Below are positions 6,862 to 15,833 of a stretch of DNA of 32,464 bases, in pieces. Position numbers and translations under genes: made by a program. The stretch is from positions 1 to 32,464 of the forward strand of contig JABDEJ010000017.1 of assembly GCA_013287095.1 (NCBI GenBank), written 5' to 3'. Every line of letters starts with the position of its first letter. The stretch's first letter is position 1. The notes beneath the pieces were generated by a model, which saw nothing but the letters and a program-made list of their open reading frames with translations, did no database searches and was not told where the DNA came from. Origin of the DNA: Bacteroidota bacterium (GTDB lineage: Bacteria > Bacteroidota > Bacteroidia > CAILMK01).

Positions 6862-8682
6862 CTACCTCGGTTTTGTCGCAACAGTTGTATTGGCAGGTAA
6901 AATAACCGGGGCATTGTTATCTCCTTCTTCAGGCATTTCGTGTACATCCAATCCTGTTAATTTTTTAAATGCGGCGGCACGTTGAATAGCTTCTTCATAA
7001 TTGGGATCTATTTCGATGGCCTTGTTATAATAGTAAGAAGCAAGTTTACACCTCGCCGGGTTTTTGTAACCGGTGTTTTGATAGATGACACCCAGGTTCA
7101 TGTAGCTGATAGGATATTCAGGTGCCGTTTCTATGGCCTTCAGGAAATATTTTTTGGCGGAATCATTTACATTATAAACACCCTGGAAAGAAAATCCAAT
7201 CTCACAATAAGCTTCACCAAACATAGAATCAATAGCGATTGCCTTGCGCAATTCGGCAAGTCCTTCTACGTCAAGGGCTCTTTTCTTTGTTGTGTCATTT
7301 TCAGCCTCTGCAGCTTGAATAAGTGACGTGCCATAATAGTTATGCATGTGGGCGCTGTTTGGAGATTTGTTTACATCTGTTCTGAACAGGGTAATATTGT
7401 CTTTCCAGGCAGGGTTTCTTTGAACAGTTGCCACACTATAAAAGGAGCATAAGGTGAGAACAACGCCGGTAGCAATGGCATTTGTTTTTATCCAGTCAAA
7501 AGGTTTTACCAACCTGTCTTTTTGTTGATTCGCAATAAGGTCCAGGGCATATACCAGGATAATAGCATATCCCAGGCACGGGGCATATAAAAACCTTTCT
7601 GCAAAAATTCCTCCCCGGAGTAAAACAAAACCAAGCAATGGGGCAATGGTGATAAAAAAGATTGCTAACCCGAGGCTCCAGATGGTCCTTTTTAAAATGC
7701 CCTTTATACAGAGAAAAGCCAGCGCTAAAAATAATACCAGCCCTGTAATGGCGCCAATGTCTGACCAATGGGAGGCCGGGATCTGGTTATAAGAATAATC
7801 AGAACTTAATGGCAAAGGATATATTAGCTTTTGAAGGCATATCCTGAAGATGTTGAACATACTCGGCAACCGAACATTAGAACCAACATAAGGATAGTTT
7901 ATGATGTCGCGTGGCATGTGGACAGATGAACCAAGAAAATAATTTTTTTGCAGGAAAAATAATACGGCAATGGCCGCGTAGGGGACGGTTCTTTTTAATA
8001 CCACCGGGATTTTTAATCCTGAGTAAAACAAAAACAAGGGAATAAGCACAATGCCAACCACCGCCGTTTCTTTTGATAACAATGCGAGATAAAAAAACAC
8101 AATACTCCAAATGAGATCCTTTCTTTTTTTTGTGAGGCTGTACCTGAAAACAAAATAAAGCGCGATAAACGTATTTAAAAAGCTTAGAATTTCATCCCGG
8201 CTTTTCAGATTGGCAACCACCTCTGTATGTATGGGATGTGTGATAAAAACAAGGCTTATCAAAAATGAAAATGCCGGATTCCGGGATGGGAACAGTTGCA
8301 TTAGAACCAGGAATAACATGAAGCCTGATAGCCCGTAAAGCAACGCGTTATCGAAATGGTTTACTGTCGTATTTTCTCCAAAAAAAGAATTTTCAATAGC
8401 AAAAGTGATAAGTGAAAGAGGACGGTAATAGCCAAGCTTCATATTCGCAAAATACCAGAAGTCAATTGTCATCAATTTCGGTATACCGCTGATACCTTGC
8501 ATCACAAATTGGTTTTTGGGGATGGCATATAAATCATCAAGGACATAGCCGCTTTTTACTGTATTCAGGTACAATGCAAACCCGACAATAGCTACGGTAA
8601 TAGCGTAAAGCCTTAACGAACCGGTTGGCTTCTTCAAGGTAGAAGCAACCACTTTATTTTTAACATCCTTTCCCAATTCCAA
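6862..8682 (-). CDS. TMTC-like GT-C membrane protein with C-terminal TPR repeats
   Basis: About 606 residues: roughly ten to eleven membrane segments over residues ~28-420, then a soluble tail with about three tetratricopeptide repeats (~430-575, including EAYCEIGFSFQG and ISYMNLGVIYQNTG). The first loop has SGYVLDDLYAI, the acidic pair typical of GT-C glycosyltransferases, followed by YYRPLSLITFAIE, as in TMTC-type O-mannosyltransferase relatives. The likely role is transfer of a sugar from a polyprenyl-phosphate donor to an exported acceptor, but no bacterial substrate can be named. No ATG occurs before residue 62; a stop lies two codons upstream of the TTG at 8682, and a GTG ten codons in is the alternative start. 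It is divergent from another GT-C enzyme gene. Confidence 0.72.
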   Translation of the reverse strand: MELGKDVKNKVVASTLKKPTGSLRLYAITVAIVGFALYLNTVKSGYVLDDLYAIPKNQFVMQGISGIPKLMTIDFWYFANMKLGYYRPLSLITFAIENSFFGENTTVNHFDNALLYGLSGFMLFLVLMQLFPSRNPAFSFLISLVFITHPIHTEVVANLKSRDEILSFLNTFIALYFVFRYSLTKKRKDLIWSIVFFYLALLSKETAVVGIVLIPLFLFYSGLKIPVVLKRTVPYAAIAVLFFLQKNYFLGSSVHMPRDIINYPYVGSNVRLPSMFNIFRICLQKLIYPLPLSSDYSYNQIPASHWSDIGAITGLVLFLALAFLCIKGILKRTIWSLGLAIFFITIAPLLGFVLLRGGIFAERFLYAPCLGYAIILVYALDLIANQQKDRLVKPFDWIKTNAIATGVVLTLCSFYSVATVQRNPAWKDNITLFRTDVNKSPNSAHMHNYYGTSLIQAAEAENDTTKKRALDVEGLAELRKAIAIDSMFGEAYCEIGFSFQGVYNVNDSAKKYFLKAIETAPEYPISYMNLGVIYQNTGYKNPARCKLASYYYNKAIEIDPNYEEAIQRAAAFKKLTGLDVHEMPEEGDNNAPVILPANTTVATKPR

Positions 8683-8804
8683 GTCTTAATTTCAAATTCC
8701 CCTGCAAACTAACGAAAAAATCATTTAGGGTCTGGACTTTGTTAGACAACAATTCCACACACTCTTGCCTTCTGTTCCCATTAAAAACCCCAATTTTGAA
8801 CCCA

Positions 8805-10457
8805 ATGTCAAACCGCGCCATATATATTATCCTTTTTAGTCTGTTGGGCATCGCCTATATTGGTGGACTGTTCCTGCAGATCATGGAAGTGGATGCAGCA
8901 CAGTATGCAGCCATGAGCATGGAAATGCTCAAAACACATCATTACCTTCAACTATTTGATGGTGGCGTGGCTTACTTAGACAAACCGCCACTTTTAATGT
9001 GGCTTTCCTCACTGTCTTTTTATCTTTTTGGTATTTCTGATTTTGCTTATCGTTTGCCATCTTTTCTGGCCACCATCCTGGCTGTCTATAGTACCTATCG
9101 GCTTGCAAAGCAATGGTATCATCAAACAATAGCCGTATGTAGCGCTTTGATCCTTGCATCCTGCCAGGCGTTTTTTCTATTTAACAATGATGTAAAAACT
9201 GATACGCTCCTAACCAGTATGGTTATCTTTTCGATATGGCAATTATCTGGCTATATTAGAAATAAGAATCTCATTAACCTTGTTGCTGGCAGCTTTGGCG
9301 TTGCTATGGCGATGCTTGCCAAAGGGCCTATCGGATTCATTCTTCCGGCGGCAGCTATTGGTTGCCATTTATTGTTACATAGAAATTGGAAGAGTATTTT
9401 TAATTTCAGGTGGCTCATTGCTATCCCGGTCATTTTACTGATATTATCTCCAATGCTTTACGGGCTATATGAACAATGGGGCTCAAAGGGTATCACATTC
9501 TTTTTCTGGACGCAAAGTTTCGGTCGTATCACTGGACAAAGCGAGTGGAACAATCACCCAGATCCATTCTTCTTTGAGCATACCTATGCCTGGGCCTTTT
9601 TACCATGGACGATTCTTGGGCTTGTTGGGCTATTCTTTGGGATTAAAGAATTGATTGTGTCGCGTTTCACGCTGAGCGATAACCAGGAAGGAATGACCGT
9701 ATCCGGTTTTATCTTTGTCTTCATTGCCTTATCCATGTCGCACTATAAACTACCTCATTACATTTTTGTTTTGTTCCCGCTCCTGGCGATATTTACGGCA
9801 AGATGGATCTATGAAACGGCTGAAAAGCTGCCAAAGACTTTTAAATGGATTGGCAGGATACAGACTGTCATTTATTTATTGCTGGGGTTGGCCATTATAG
9901 TTTTACTTTGGTTTGTTTTCAGTCCCATTATTATCTGGGTATTTGTGATATGCCTTTTATGTTCTCTGGTTGCGGCATCCATATCTATCCGGGGCACAAA
10001 TGCGTTTCGAAAAGTAGTTTTGCCTGGTGTTTTGATCATATTTGCCATAAATTTCGGGCTTAACTTTGACTTTTATCCGCGTTTGATGAAATACCAGGCC
10101 AGTAATCAGGCAGGAATATTCGTAAGCAAGAATGTAATTCCTGGAAACCGGTTTTATTCTTTGAATTATTGTGGCTCTCATTCCCTGAATTTTTATACCC
10201 GTCGCGATGTAAGCGCCATACTTTTGGAACATTTAAAAGATACCCTTGTCAAAAGTGATATCTGGTTATATGTTGATGAATCAGATTATTCAAAACTCGC
10301 TGCCTTTGAAAGGGTTGCCGGCAGAAGCAGCGATATCATGTTTGACAGATTTTCTGTTCAAAATCTTAGCATTGAATTTCTGAACCCTGAAACCAGGATA
10401 AAAGTCCTTCATAATACTTTTTTGGTCCATTTGGCCAGGATCAACGGCAGCCAATAA
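8805..10457 (+). CDS. ArnT-like GT39-family glycosyltransferase
   Basis: About 550 residues with eleven or more membrane segments. The first loop contains EVDAAQYAAMSMEML and then VAYLDKPPLLMWLSSLSFYLFG, the acidic pair and KPP block characteristic of ArnT/PMT-like GT-C transferases (GT39/PF13231 group). A periplasmic soluble tail (~440-550) closes the protein. Such enzymes use undecaprenyl-phosphate sugars to modify lipid A or surface glycans on the periplasmic side. The donor and acceptor are unknown. The ATG at 8805 (MSNRAIYIILF) is chosen because it starts directly before the first membrane helix; an upstream TTG at 8739 would add 22 unlikely residues. A near-consensus -7 box (CAATTTTG) lies just upstream. 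Confidence 0.85.
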   Translation: MSNRAIYIILFSLLGIAYIGGLFLQIMEVDAAQYAAMSMEMLKTHHYLQLFDGGVAYLDKPPLLMWLSSLSFYLFGISDFAYRLPSFLATILAVYSTYRLAKQWYHQTIAVCSALILASCQAFFLFNNDVKTDTLLTSMVIFSIWQLSGYIRNKNLINLVAGSFGVAMAMLAKGPIGFILPAAAIGCHLLLHRNWKSIFNFRWLIAIPVILLILSPMLYGLYEQWGSKGITFFFWTQSFGRITGQSEWNNHPDPFFFEHTYAWAFLPWTILGLVGLFFGIKELIVSRFTLSDNQEGMTVSGFIFVFIALSMSHYKLPHYIFVLFPLLAIFTARWIYETAEKLPKTFKWIGRIQTVIYLLLGLAIIVLLWFVFSPIIIWVFVICLLCSLVAASISIRGTNAFRKVVLPGVLIIFAINFGLNFDFYPRLMKYQASNQAGIFVSKNVIPGNRFYSLNYCGSHSLNFYTRRDVSAILLEHLKDTLVKSDIWLYVDESDYSKLAAFERVAGRSSDIMFDRFSVQNLSIEFLNPETRIKVLHNTFLVHLARINGSQ

Positions 10458-10538
10458 CATCAAATAAATAATTCTTCAAAGCTATCGCTTTGCTTTCTCA
10501 AAGACATTTATATTCGCAATCTAAATAAAGTTCGTCCT

Positions 10539-11096
10539 GTGCATAGAGTTGACTATTTTAAAATCATAAACAAGTATATATCGCCATATAGCCCGACGTA
10601 TAACATTTACGTTGTCCATGTTTCACTCGTCACCGCCAAAGCAATTAAGATCGCAAGACATCTTGGGCTAAGCGCAGATCAGCAACGGTTTATAGAAGAG
10701 GCCTGTATGCTGCATGATATCGGTATTGTACATGTGAAAGCCAAAGAGATAGGTTGCAATGGAGAAATGCCCTATATATATCACATCGTTGAGGGCCGTA
10801 AAATTCTCGAAGCAGAAGGACTGCCTCTTCACGCACGGATTGCAGAAAACCATATTGGCCTTGGCGGCCTTACAAAAGAAGAAATTATCAGGGATAAAAT
10901 ACCGTTGCCCCACCGCGATATGCTATGCGAAACCATTGAAGAAAAAATAATCTCTTATGCAGATCTGTTCTATTCTAAAAACCCACGAAGGATATTTATT
11001 GAAAAGAGTTTAAAACAGGTGAAGGCAAAAGTGAAGGGTTATGGCAAAAGAGAGGAAAAACTGTTCAAAGAATGGTACGAAATGTTTGAAGAATAA
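10539..11096 (+). CDS. HD-domain phosphohydrolase-like protein
   Basis: A 185-residue soluble protein with the HD metal-binding pattern: His27 in VVHVSLV, the His59-Asp60 pair in CMLHDIGI, downstream histidines in YIYHIVEGRK and AENHIGLGG, and a final Asp in IISYADLFYSK. This is the standard order for HD metallophosphohydrolases. The substrate (nucleotide or other phosphoester) cannot be inferred. The only reasonable start is the GTG at 10539, since no ATG precedes residue 57. It stands 81 bases after the glycosyltransferase and about 97 before a receiver-domain protein; a functional link with either is not evident. Confidence 0.8.
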   Translation: MHRVDYFKIINKYISPYSPTYNIYVVHVSLVTAKAIKIARHLGLSADQQRFIEEACMLHDIGIVHVKAKEIGCNGEMPYIYHIVEGRKILEAEGLPLHARIAENHIGLGGLTKEEIIRDKIPLPHRDMLCETIEEKIISYADLFYSKNPRRIFIEKSLKQVKAKVKGYGKREEKLFKEWYEMFEE

Positions 11097-11140
11097 ACCA
11101 AAAATATACTGCTTCTTTAGGCTGCCAATCACCAAAGCAT

Positions 11141-11148
11141 TAAGTTTG
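11141..11148 (+). promoter_or_regulatory. possible -7 promoter box before the receiver-domain gene
   Basis: TAAGTTTG matches TAnnTTTG and lies 44 bases before the ATG at 11193. No good -33 element is seen at the right distance, so this is a weak call. If real, it would drive the receiver protein together with the PLP enzyme that follows 13 bases after it. Confidence 0.25.
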
Positions 11149-11192
11149 TAGAACATTTACCCACCTGCACAAAGGTATAGTTGGATTTTCTT

Positions 11193-11609
11193 ATGGATAT
11201 GGATACTCGGAATTCGGAACAGGTTGCTCCCATGCAGATACTTATTGCAGAGGACAATGATGTAAACCGCATTCTCATCAGGAAAATCTTCGAAAAACTC
11301 AATCTCACTTATGATGTCGCCGTCAATGGTTACCAGGCTTTTGAGGCATTCAATAACAAGTTTTATGATATTGTTTTTATGGATATCGAAATGCCCGGAA
11401 TGGACGGATTTGAGGTCACCAAAAAATTAAGGGAAAAGTACAAAGACCAGCATCAAAAGCCATTTATCATTGCCCTCACCGCAAATTCTTTGTCGGGTGA
11501 GCGTGAACGCAGTATGGATCTTGGCATGAACGAATACCTGTCAAAGCCTTTTTCTGCTGCTGATGTGCAGAGAATGGTAGATAAGGCTGGAGAATATAAA
11601 TTCAGATAA
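11193..11609 (+). CDS. stand-alone response-regulator receiver protein
   Basis: A 138-residue single CheY-like domain with all functional residues: acidic pair Glu20-Asp21 (IAEDNDVNR), phospho-acceptor Asp64 (VFMDIEMPGMDGFEV), Thr96 (ALTAN) and Lys118 (YLSKPFS). The sequence is closest in style to receiver domains attached to hybrid histidine kinases. There is no output domain, so it would act by protein contact or as a phosphorelay intermediate. The partner kinase is not in the window. The frame opens at a TTG (11181), but the ATG at 11193 is preferred; a second ATG follows two codons later. The next gene begins 13 bases after the stop, implying co-transcription with a sulfur amino-acid enzyme. 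Confidence 0.87.
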   Translation: MDMDTRNSEQVAPMQILIAEDNDVNRILIRKIFEKLNLTYDVAVNGYQAFEAFNNKFYDIVFMDIEMPGMDGFEVTKKLREKYKDQHQKPFIIALTANSLSGERERSMDLGMNEYLSKPFSAADVQRMVDKAGEYKFR

Positions 11610-11622
11610 ACAAAGAAAGCAA

Positions 11623-12774
11623 ATGAAATTCGCAACCAAAGCCATCCATGCAGGCCAGGAGCCTGATCCTTCAACAGGGGCTATCATGACACCTATATAC
11701 CAGACTTCCACTTATGTACAAGAAGCTCCGGGAAAACACAAAGGGTTTGAATATGCCCGTACTCAGAACCCCACCCGTCTTGCACTGGAAAAGAACATTG
11801 CTGCATTGGAAAGCGGTATTTTCGGGTATTGCTTTGGGAGTGGCATGGCCGCTATTGATGCTGTTGCGAAATTATTAAAACCCGGCGATGAGGTTATTGC
11901 AACTAATGATCTCTATGGAGGCAGCTACAGGATATTTACCAAAGTATTTGAAAGATACGGTATTAAGTTTGTATTTATTGATCTAAGCGATGCTTCAAAT
12001 GTTGCCAAATACATAACTGAAAATACCAGGATGATCTGGGCAGAAAGCCCTACCAATCCCATGCTGAATATCATTGATATTGCTGCATTGAAAAGGCAGA
12101 TAGGAGACCGTAATATTCTGCTGGCAGTGGACAATACTTTTGCCACTCCATATTTGCAACGACCACTGGAACTTGGCGCTGATATCGTGGTCCATTCTGC
12201 CACCAAGTATTTAGGTGGCCACTCTGATGTGGTTCTTGGTGCTGCTGTTTGCAACGATCCTGCTATTGCAGAACAGATAAAATTTATCCAGAATAGTTGT
12301 GGCGCTATATGTGGCCCACATGATGCTTTCCTGGTTTTACGAGGTATCAAAACACTTCATGTGCGTATGGACAGGCATTGCGAAAATGGGATGAAGATTG
12401 CTAATTTTCTTTCGAACCATCCTAAAGTAGCGAAGGTCTATTATCCAGGTTTGGCATCACATCCCAATCATGATATTGCATCTAAGCAAATGAAAATGTA
12501 TGGCGGAATGATGTCCATAACCCTGAAAGGAGATAGGATGGAGGATGCCCTTACGGTTTTAACGCATACCCATTTGTTTTCACTTGCTGAATCCCTCGGC
12601 GGAGTTGAATCGCTTATCGGACATCCGGCTTCAATGACCCATGCATCCATCCCCAAAGAAGAGCGCGAAAAGAGCGGGGTAACAGACTCACTTATACGAT
12701 TAAGCGTGGGGATTGAAGATGTTGACGATCTGATACATGATCTTTCCAATGCTTTGGAAGCAGTAGAAAACTGA
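11623..12774 (+). CDS. metB: cystathionine gamma-synthase/lyase family PLP enzyme
   Basis: A 383-residue cytoplasmic enzyme of the Cys/Met-metabolism PLP family. Visible residues: Tyr44 and Arg46 (EYARTQNPT), Tyr98 (NDLYGG), Asp170 (AVDNTFATPYLQ) and the PLP-binding Lys195 (HSATKYLGGHSD). The length and the closing ESLIGHPASMTHAS…LIRLSVGIED block match cystathionine gamma-synthase and gamma-lyase. The two activities, transsulfuration toward methionine or cleavage to cysteine, cannot be told apart from motifs alone; metB is the more likely name. Its stop lies 20 bases from the end of the convergent ClC gene, with no obvious terminator between them. The ATG at 11623 begins the conserved KFATKAIHAGQ start. 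Confidence 0.9.
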   Translation: MKFATKAIHAGQEPDPSTGAIMTPIYQTSTYVQEAPGKHKGFEYARTQNPTRLALEKNIAALESGIFGYCFGSGMAAIDAVAKLLKPGDEVIATNDLYGGSYRIFTKVFERYGIKFVFIDLSDASNVAKYITENTRMIWAESPTNPMLNIIDIAALKRQIGDRNILLAVDNTFATPYLQRPLELGADIVVHSATKYLGGHSDVVLGAAVCNDPAIAEQIKFIQNSCGAICGPHDAFLVLRGIKTLHVRMDRHCENGMKIANFLSNHPKVAKVYYPGLASHPNHDIASKQMKMYGGMMSITLKGDRMEDALTVLTHTHLFSLAESLGGVESLIGHPASMTHASIPKEEREKSGVTDSLIRLSVGIEDVDDLIHDLSNALEAVEN

Positions 12775-12794
12775 TATTTATTGTTCAGTGATTT

Positions 12795-14681
12795 CTAGTC
12801 CTTGCTTAGAAATTGTTTTCCCCTCAATATGACTTTAATACTGCGGCGTTTTATTGAAATGGCCCTCTGATAGGTTTCGCCTTCGTGGCGGCGTTTGCTG
12901 TATGAACTCAGTATTTCCTTATGTGATAAAACGCTTATCACCTTTTTATCTTTCCCTTGAGAAACAACCGGGAGAACATCAAAATCATACTTCGCCATAA
13001 GGTCTATAGCCAGGCTCAACTTGCTATCTTCATATACATAAGGTCCTATATCAGTAACCAGGTCCGTTAACCGGGTATTATCAGGATATTCTTTCCCAAA
13101 GATCATTTTCCGTAAAATAGTACCTGCCAATATGCCCTCATCATTTACCAATACAAAGGCCGTAGCCTGCCCTTCGCTGATACTGTTTTCCTTCACCCAT
13201 TCGCGGGCTTCCTTTATGGTATTTTCTATATTCAATACATTGGTTTCTTCATTGAGCACTTCTTTTACCGATACCTGTTGTAATATATCCGGCTCAAAAG
13301 AATTAGGGGTAGATACACCCCTGCGTTCTATTTTCTCAGTCATAATGCTGCCCTTCATCAGGAAGAATGAGATAAAATACGATGCCGTACATGCCCCCAT
13401 CAAAGGTAGCAAGCCATGCGGCTGCATCGTGCTTTCCAATGCAAATACAATGGATGTAAGCAATGCCCTGGAAGCACCGGCAAACATAGCAGCCATGCCG
13501 ATCAATGCACAGGTGATGATGGTAATACCACAACCGGGAAAGAATTGTAAGGTCGCCATTCCAAGCAGACTGCCAAATGCCCCACCAATGGTAAGCAATG
13601 GTGCCAGCGTACCACCCGATGTGCCGCTGCCAAGAGAGATGCACCATGAAAGGAATTTAAGAAAACATAAAGAAAACAGCATGTAGAGGGGAACTGTGCC
13701 ATTGAGAAGGTGCTGGATATTCATATACCCAACCCCAAGCGTAAAAGGTGCGTAATAACCTATAACACCCACGGCCACAGCACCTATCGCTGGCCACCAC
13801 ATCCAATGGATTGGTAATTTTTCAAACAGGTCTTCTACAAGATAGACGCTTTTGGAAACAAGTGATGCTGCAACACCAATCACGATACCCATCAATACAT
13901 AAGTAACCATAGCGATACTGGATGGTTGAGGTATATCCGGCATCACAAAAGCAGGGCCTGTACTAAATAAGATATAATGCATAGCCGCACCCATCACGCA
14001 GGAAAGGGAAACAGGAATAATAGAACGTGGGGAAAACTCAAACAGCAGCAACTCTATAGCTAACAATAATGCCGCTAATGGCGTACCAAATATGGCAGCC
14101 ATCCCGGCACATGCCCCTGCCGCAAGCATGATCTTTCTTTCATTTGGTGTGATCCGCATGATCTGACCTGAAAAAGAACCAAGTGCGCCACCGGTGGATA
14201 TAATAGGGCCTTCTGCGCCAAACGGGCCACCGGTACCAATAGATATGGCGGCTGATATGGGCTTTAGAAAAATAATAATAGGATTTATCCTGCTTTCATT
14301 AAGGAGTATTTGTTCCATTGCTTCAGGAATCCCATGTCCCCGTATGGCGGGTGATCCAAACTTTGCCATAATACCCACAATGAGCCCACCTATCACTGGC
14401 AATATCACTACATACCAACCAAGATGATTATTCCCAGGAGATATATCTTCAAATGAAAATTTACCATAGAATGAAATATTGGTAATGAGTGAAATAAGCG
14501 CAGCGAGTAATTTGGCAACAACCCCAATAATGATCGCATTAAATATGGCTTGTAAACTGAGAAAAAAAACACGTTTGCCAACCGGGTAATTTTTTTGCTC
14601 CATGATGGCATGATCCACCTCGCCGAGTGAAGGTGTTATTGGGATGGCACCGGATGGTTCGTTGATTATGTTACCTGACAT
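12795..14681 (-). CDS. ClC-family chloride channel/transporter with C-terminal CBS domains
   Basis: A 628-residue membrane protein: a ClC core (~35-455) and a paired CBS module (~475-605). The ion-path motifs are GHGIPE (115-120), GAEGP with the gating Glu157 (155-159) and GGTLAP in the second half. Aligned to E. coli ClC-ec1, the internal proton-transfer Glu203 position is Leu211 (AIELLLFEF), and the usual SIYT tyrosine in the last helix reads SIMT. These changes suggest a chloride channel or a loosely coupled exchanger rather than a strict antiporter; this is inference from alignment by eye. CBS domains commonly bind adenine nucleotides. The ATG at 14681 is the first in frame; a -7-like box lies 45 bases upstream. 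Confidence 0.9.
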   Translation of the reverse strand: MSGNIINEPSGAIPITPSLGEVDHAIMEQKNYPVGKRVFFLSLQAIFNAIIIGVVAKLLAALISLITNISFYGKFSFEDISPGNNHLGWYVVILPVIGGLIVGIMAKFGSPAIRGHGIPEAMEQILLNESRINPIIIFLKPISAAISIGTGGPFGAEGPIISTGGALGSFSGQIMRITPNERKIMLAAGACAGMAAIFGTPLAALLLAIELLLFEFSPRSIIPVSLSCVMGAAMHYILFSTGPAFVMPDIPQPSSIAMVTYVLMGIVIGVAASLVSKSVYLVEDLFEKLPIHWMWWPAIGAVAVGVIGYYAPFTLGVGYMNIQHLLNGTVPLYMLFSLCFLKFLSWCISLGSGTSGGTLAPLLTIGGAFGSLLGMATLQFFPGCGITIITCALIGMAAMFAGASRALLTSIVFALESTMQPHGLLPLMGACTASYFISFFLMKGSIMTEKIERRGVSTPNSFEPDILQQVSVKEVLNEETNVLNIENTIKEAREWVKENSISEGQATAFVLVNDEGILAGTILRKMIFGKEYPDNTRLTDLVTDIGPYVYEDSKLSLAIDLMAKYDFDVLPVVSQGKDKKVISVLSHKEILSSYSKRRHEGETYQRAISIKRRSIKVILRGKQFLSKD

Positions 14682-14725
14682 ATTAAGGGGTTAAAAAGCG
14701 GTAAAAAGATCTTTCGAATTGATGG

Positions 14726-14733
14726 CAAAGTTA
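14726..14733 (-). promoter_or_regulatory. possible -7 promoter box of the ClC gene
   Basis: The minus strand reads TAACTTTG, an exact TAnnTTTG match, about 45 bases upstream of the ClC start codon. No clear -33 TTTG is found 17-23 bases farther upstream. The remainder of the 180-base gap to the next gene shows no other feature. Confidence 0.35.
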
Positions 14734-14861
14734 TGCGCAAAACAAAAGAATTAAGCGGTAATGATTCCTTATTTGTAAAGTTAATCGGCTAAATGGCCGC
14801 GGAAATTTTATAAAGGATTGTTGGATAGAAAATTATTGAAAGGATGCATTTAGATGTGCCC

Positions 14862-15668
14862 TCAATACCCGTTATCAATCACCGGAGTCCTTTTCGTTGG
14901 GAAAAAATACTTAAAGTCCAGAGCGAAATAATGGCCATTAAGAGGCGTTCCTACGCCCTCGGGTCCTTCATTGTTGGTAAAGAAAAATCCGGCTTCGCCA
15001 AGCTCGGTGAGTTCTCTGTGATATAAAGCGCCAATGTAAAAATAGCCATTGTTTTGGGTTCTATACTCTGCGCCTACATTGGCCATGAGGGCCGGCAAGA
15101 CCCAATACAACTTGTTTACCCTCACATAATAGAAACTATTCCCGGGGGTTTGTATGTCATCAGGCAAAAAATCAAGGCATAGCCCAAAGGCATTGTTGAT
15201 GTAAACGTTTTTAGAAAGCCGGATATAAAGAAGTCCCAGCAATGGGATTTCGTAATTGTCAAACCTGAAATTGTCTTTTATTACTTTCCCGGTACTGTCC
15301 TTTGCCGAAGTACCATAAGTCCTTGCCGTATAATAGATCCCTGATTCAACCGACCATTGCCTGTTGATGGCTGCCCTGATGACTGCCCCAGCACTGAAGC
15401 TTAGTTCCGGTGTAATGGTGAATAGATAGTTCTTAGCAGAAGATTGCCCAATGACCGCATGTTTCCAGGAAACCGTATCGCTGTTTGTGGCAAAAAGATT
15501 ACTCGGTACCACAGGCTTTATTTCAATGCCAAGCGTTGGTTTGTCTATAAACTGCTGCGAATTGGCAGCTGTTGTGCATATAAAAATCAAAATCCCAATT
15601 GAGCAGGCTCCGGTCAGGCATTTCTTCAATCCGGTTATGGTTTTTATGATTTTAGATGGCTTTGTCAT
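14862..15668 (-). CDS. PorT-like outer-membrane beta-barrel protein
   Basis: A 268-residue protein with a signal region (~15-38, hydrophobic GILIFICTTAANSQ, likely cut near SQQ) and a mature part of alternating beta strands (SVESGIYYTARTYG, NYEIPLLGLLYIRLSKNVYIN, ANVGAEYRTQNNGYFYIGALYHREL, HYFALDFKYFFP). This is the pattern of the small barrels annotated as outer-membrane beta-barrel/PorT family in Bacteroidota. The terminus is not a classical aromatic residue but extends a few residues past FKYFF. Function is unknown. The frame opens at a TTG (15680); the ATG at 15668 is preferred because it lies 10 bases from a TACTTTTG promoter box. The convergent or tandem neighbours give no functional hint. 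Confidence 0.65.
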   Translation of the reverse strand: MTKPSKIIKTITGLKKCLTGACSIGILIFICTTAANSQQFIDKPTLGIEIKPVVPSNLFATNSDTVSWKHAVIGQSSAKNYLFTITPELSFSAGAVIRAAINRQWSVESGIYYTARTYGTSAKDSTGKVIKDNFRFDNYEIPLLGLLYIRLSKNVYINNAFGLCLDFLPDDIQTPGNSFYYVRVNKLYWVLPALMANVGAEYRTQNNGYFYIGALYHRELTELGEAGFFFTNNEGPEGVGTPLNGHYFALDFKYFFPTKRTPVIDNGY

Positions 15669-15677
15669 AAACAGACA

Positions 15678-15685
15678 CAAAAGTA
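15678..15685 (-). promoter_or_regulatory. possible -7 promoter box of the barrel gene
   Basis: TACTTTTG on the minus strand matches TAnnTTTG, 10 bases before the ATG at 15668, the same close spacing as at the regulator gene near the left end. A -33 element is not evident. Confidence 0.35.
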
Positions 15686-15786
15686 CAATTGCAATACCGC
15701 ACTTAGAAAAACATTATTTTGGGTTTGTCGCCTAAACACAAAAAGTCGATCATAAAACTATTCTAAACAATTTTGACTTTCGATTG

Positions 15787-15794
15787 TATTTTTG
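15787..15794 (+). promoter_or_regulatory. possible -7 promoter box of the TerB-like gene
   Basis: TATTTTTG matches TAnnTTTG, about 40 bases before the ATG at 15834. A TTTG at 15772-15775 is too close (11 bases) to be a standard -33 element. AT-rich sequence gives such matches by chance fairly often. Confidence 0.25.
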
Positions 15795-15833
15795 TTGAAC
15801 TGAACAGCAAACTATTTAAATTACCACGAATTT

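Noticed and set aside
8739..8804. TTG-initiated N-terminal extension of the ArnT-like gene
   Set aside because: The 22 extra residues are not signal-like, while the ATG at 8805 begins directly before the first membrane helix and close to a promoter-like box.
11925..12350. 141-codon minus-strand frame inside the PLP enzyme gene
   Set aside because: It is antisense to the active-site region of a clear family member and its translation resembles nothing known.
13132..13686. 184-codon open frame on the + strand inside the ClC gene
   Set aside because: It is a shadow of a strongly conserved ClC/CBS coding sequence on the other strand and has no recognisable domain.
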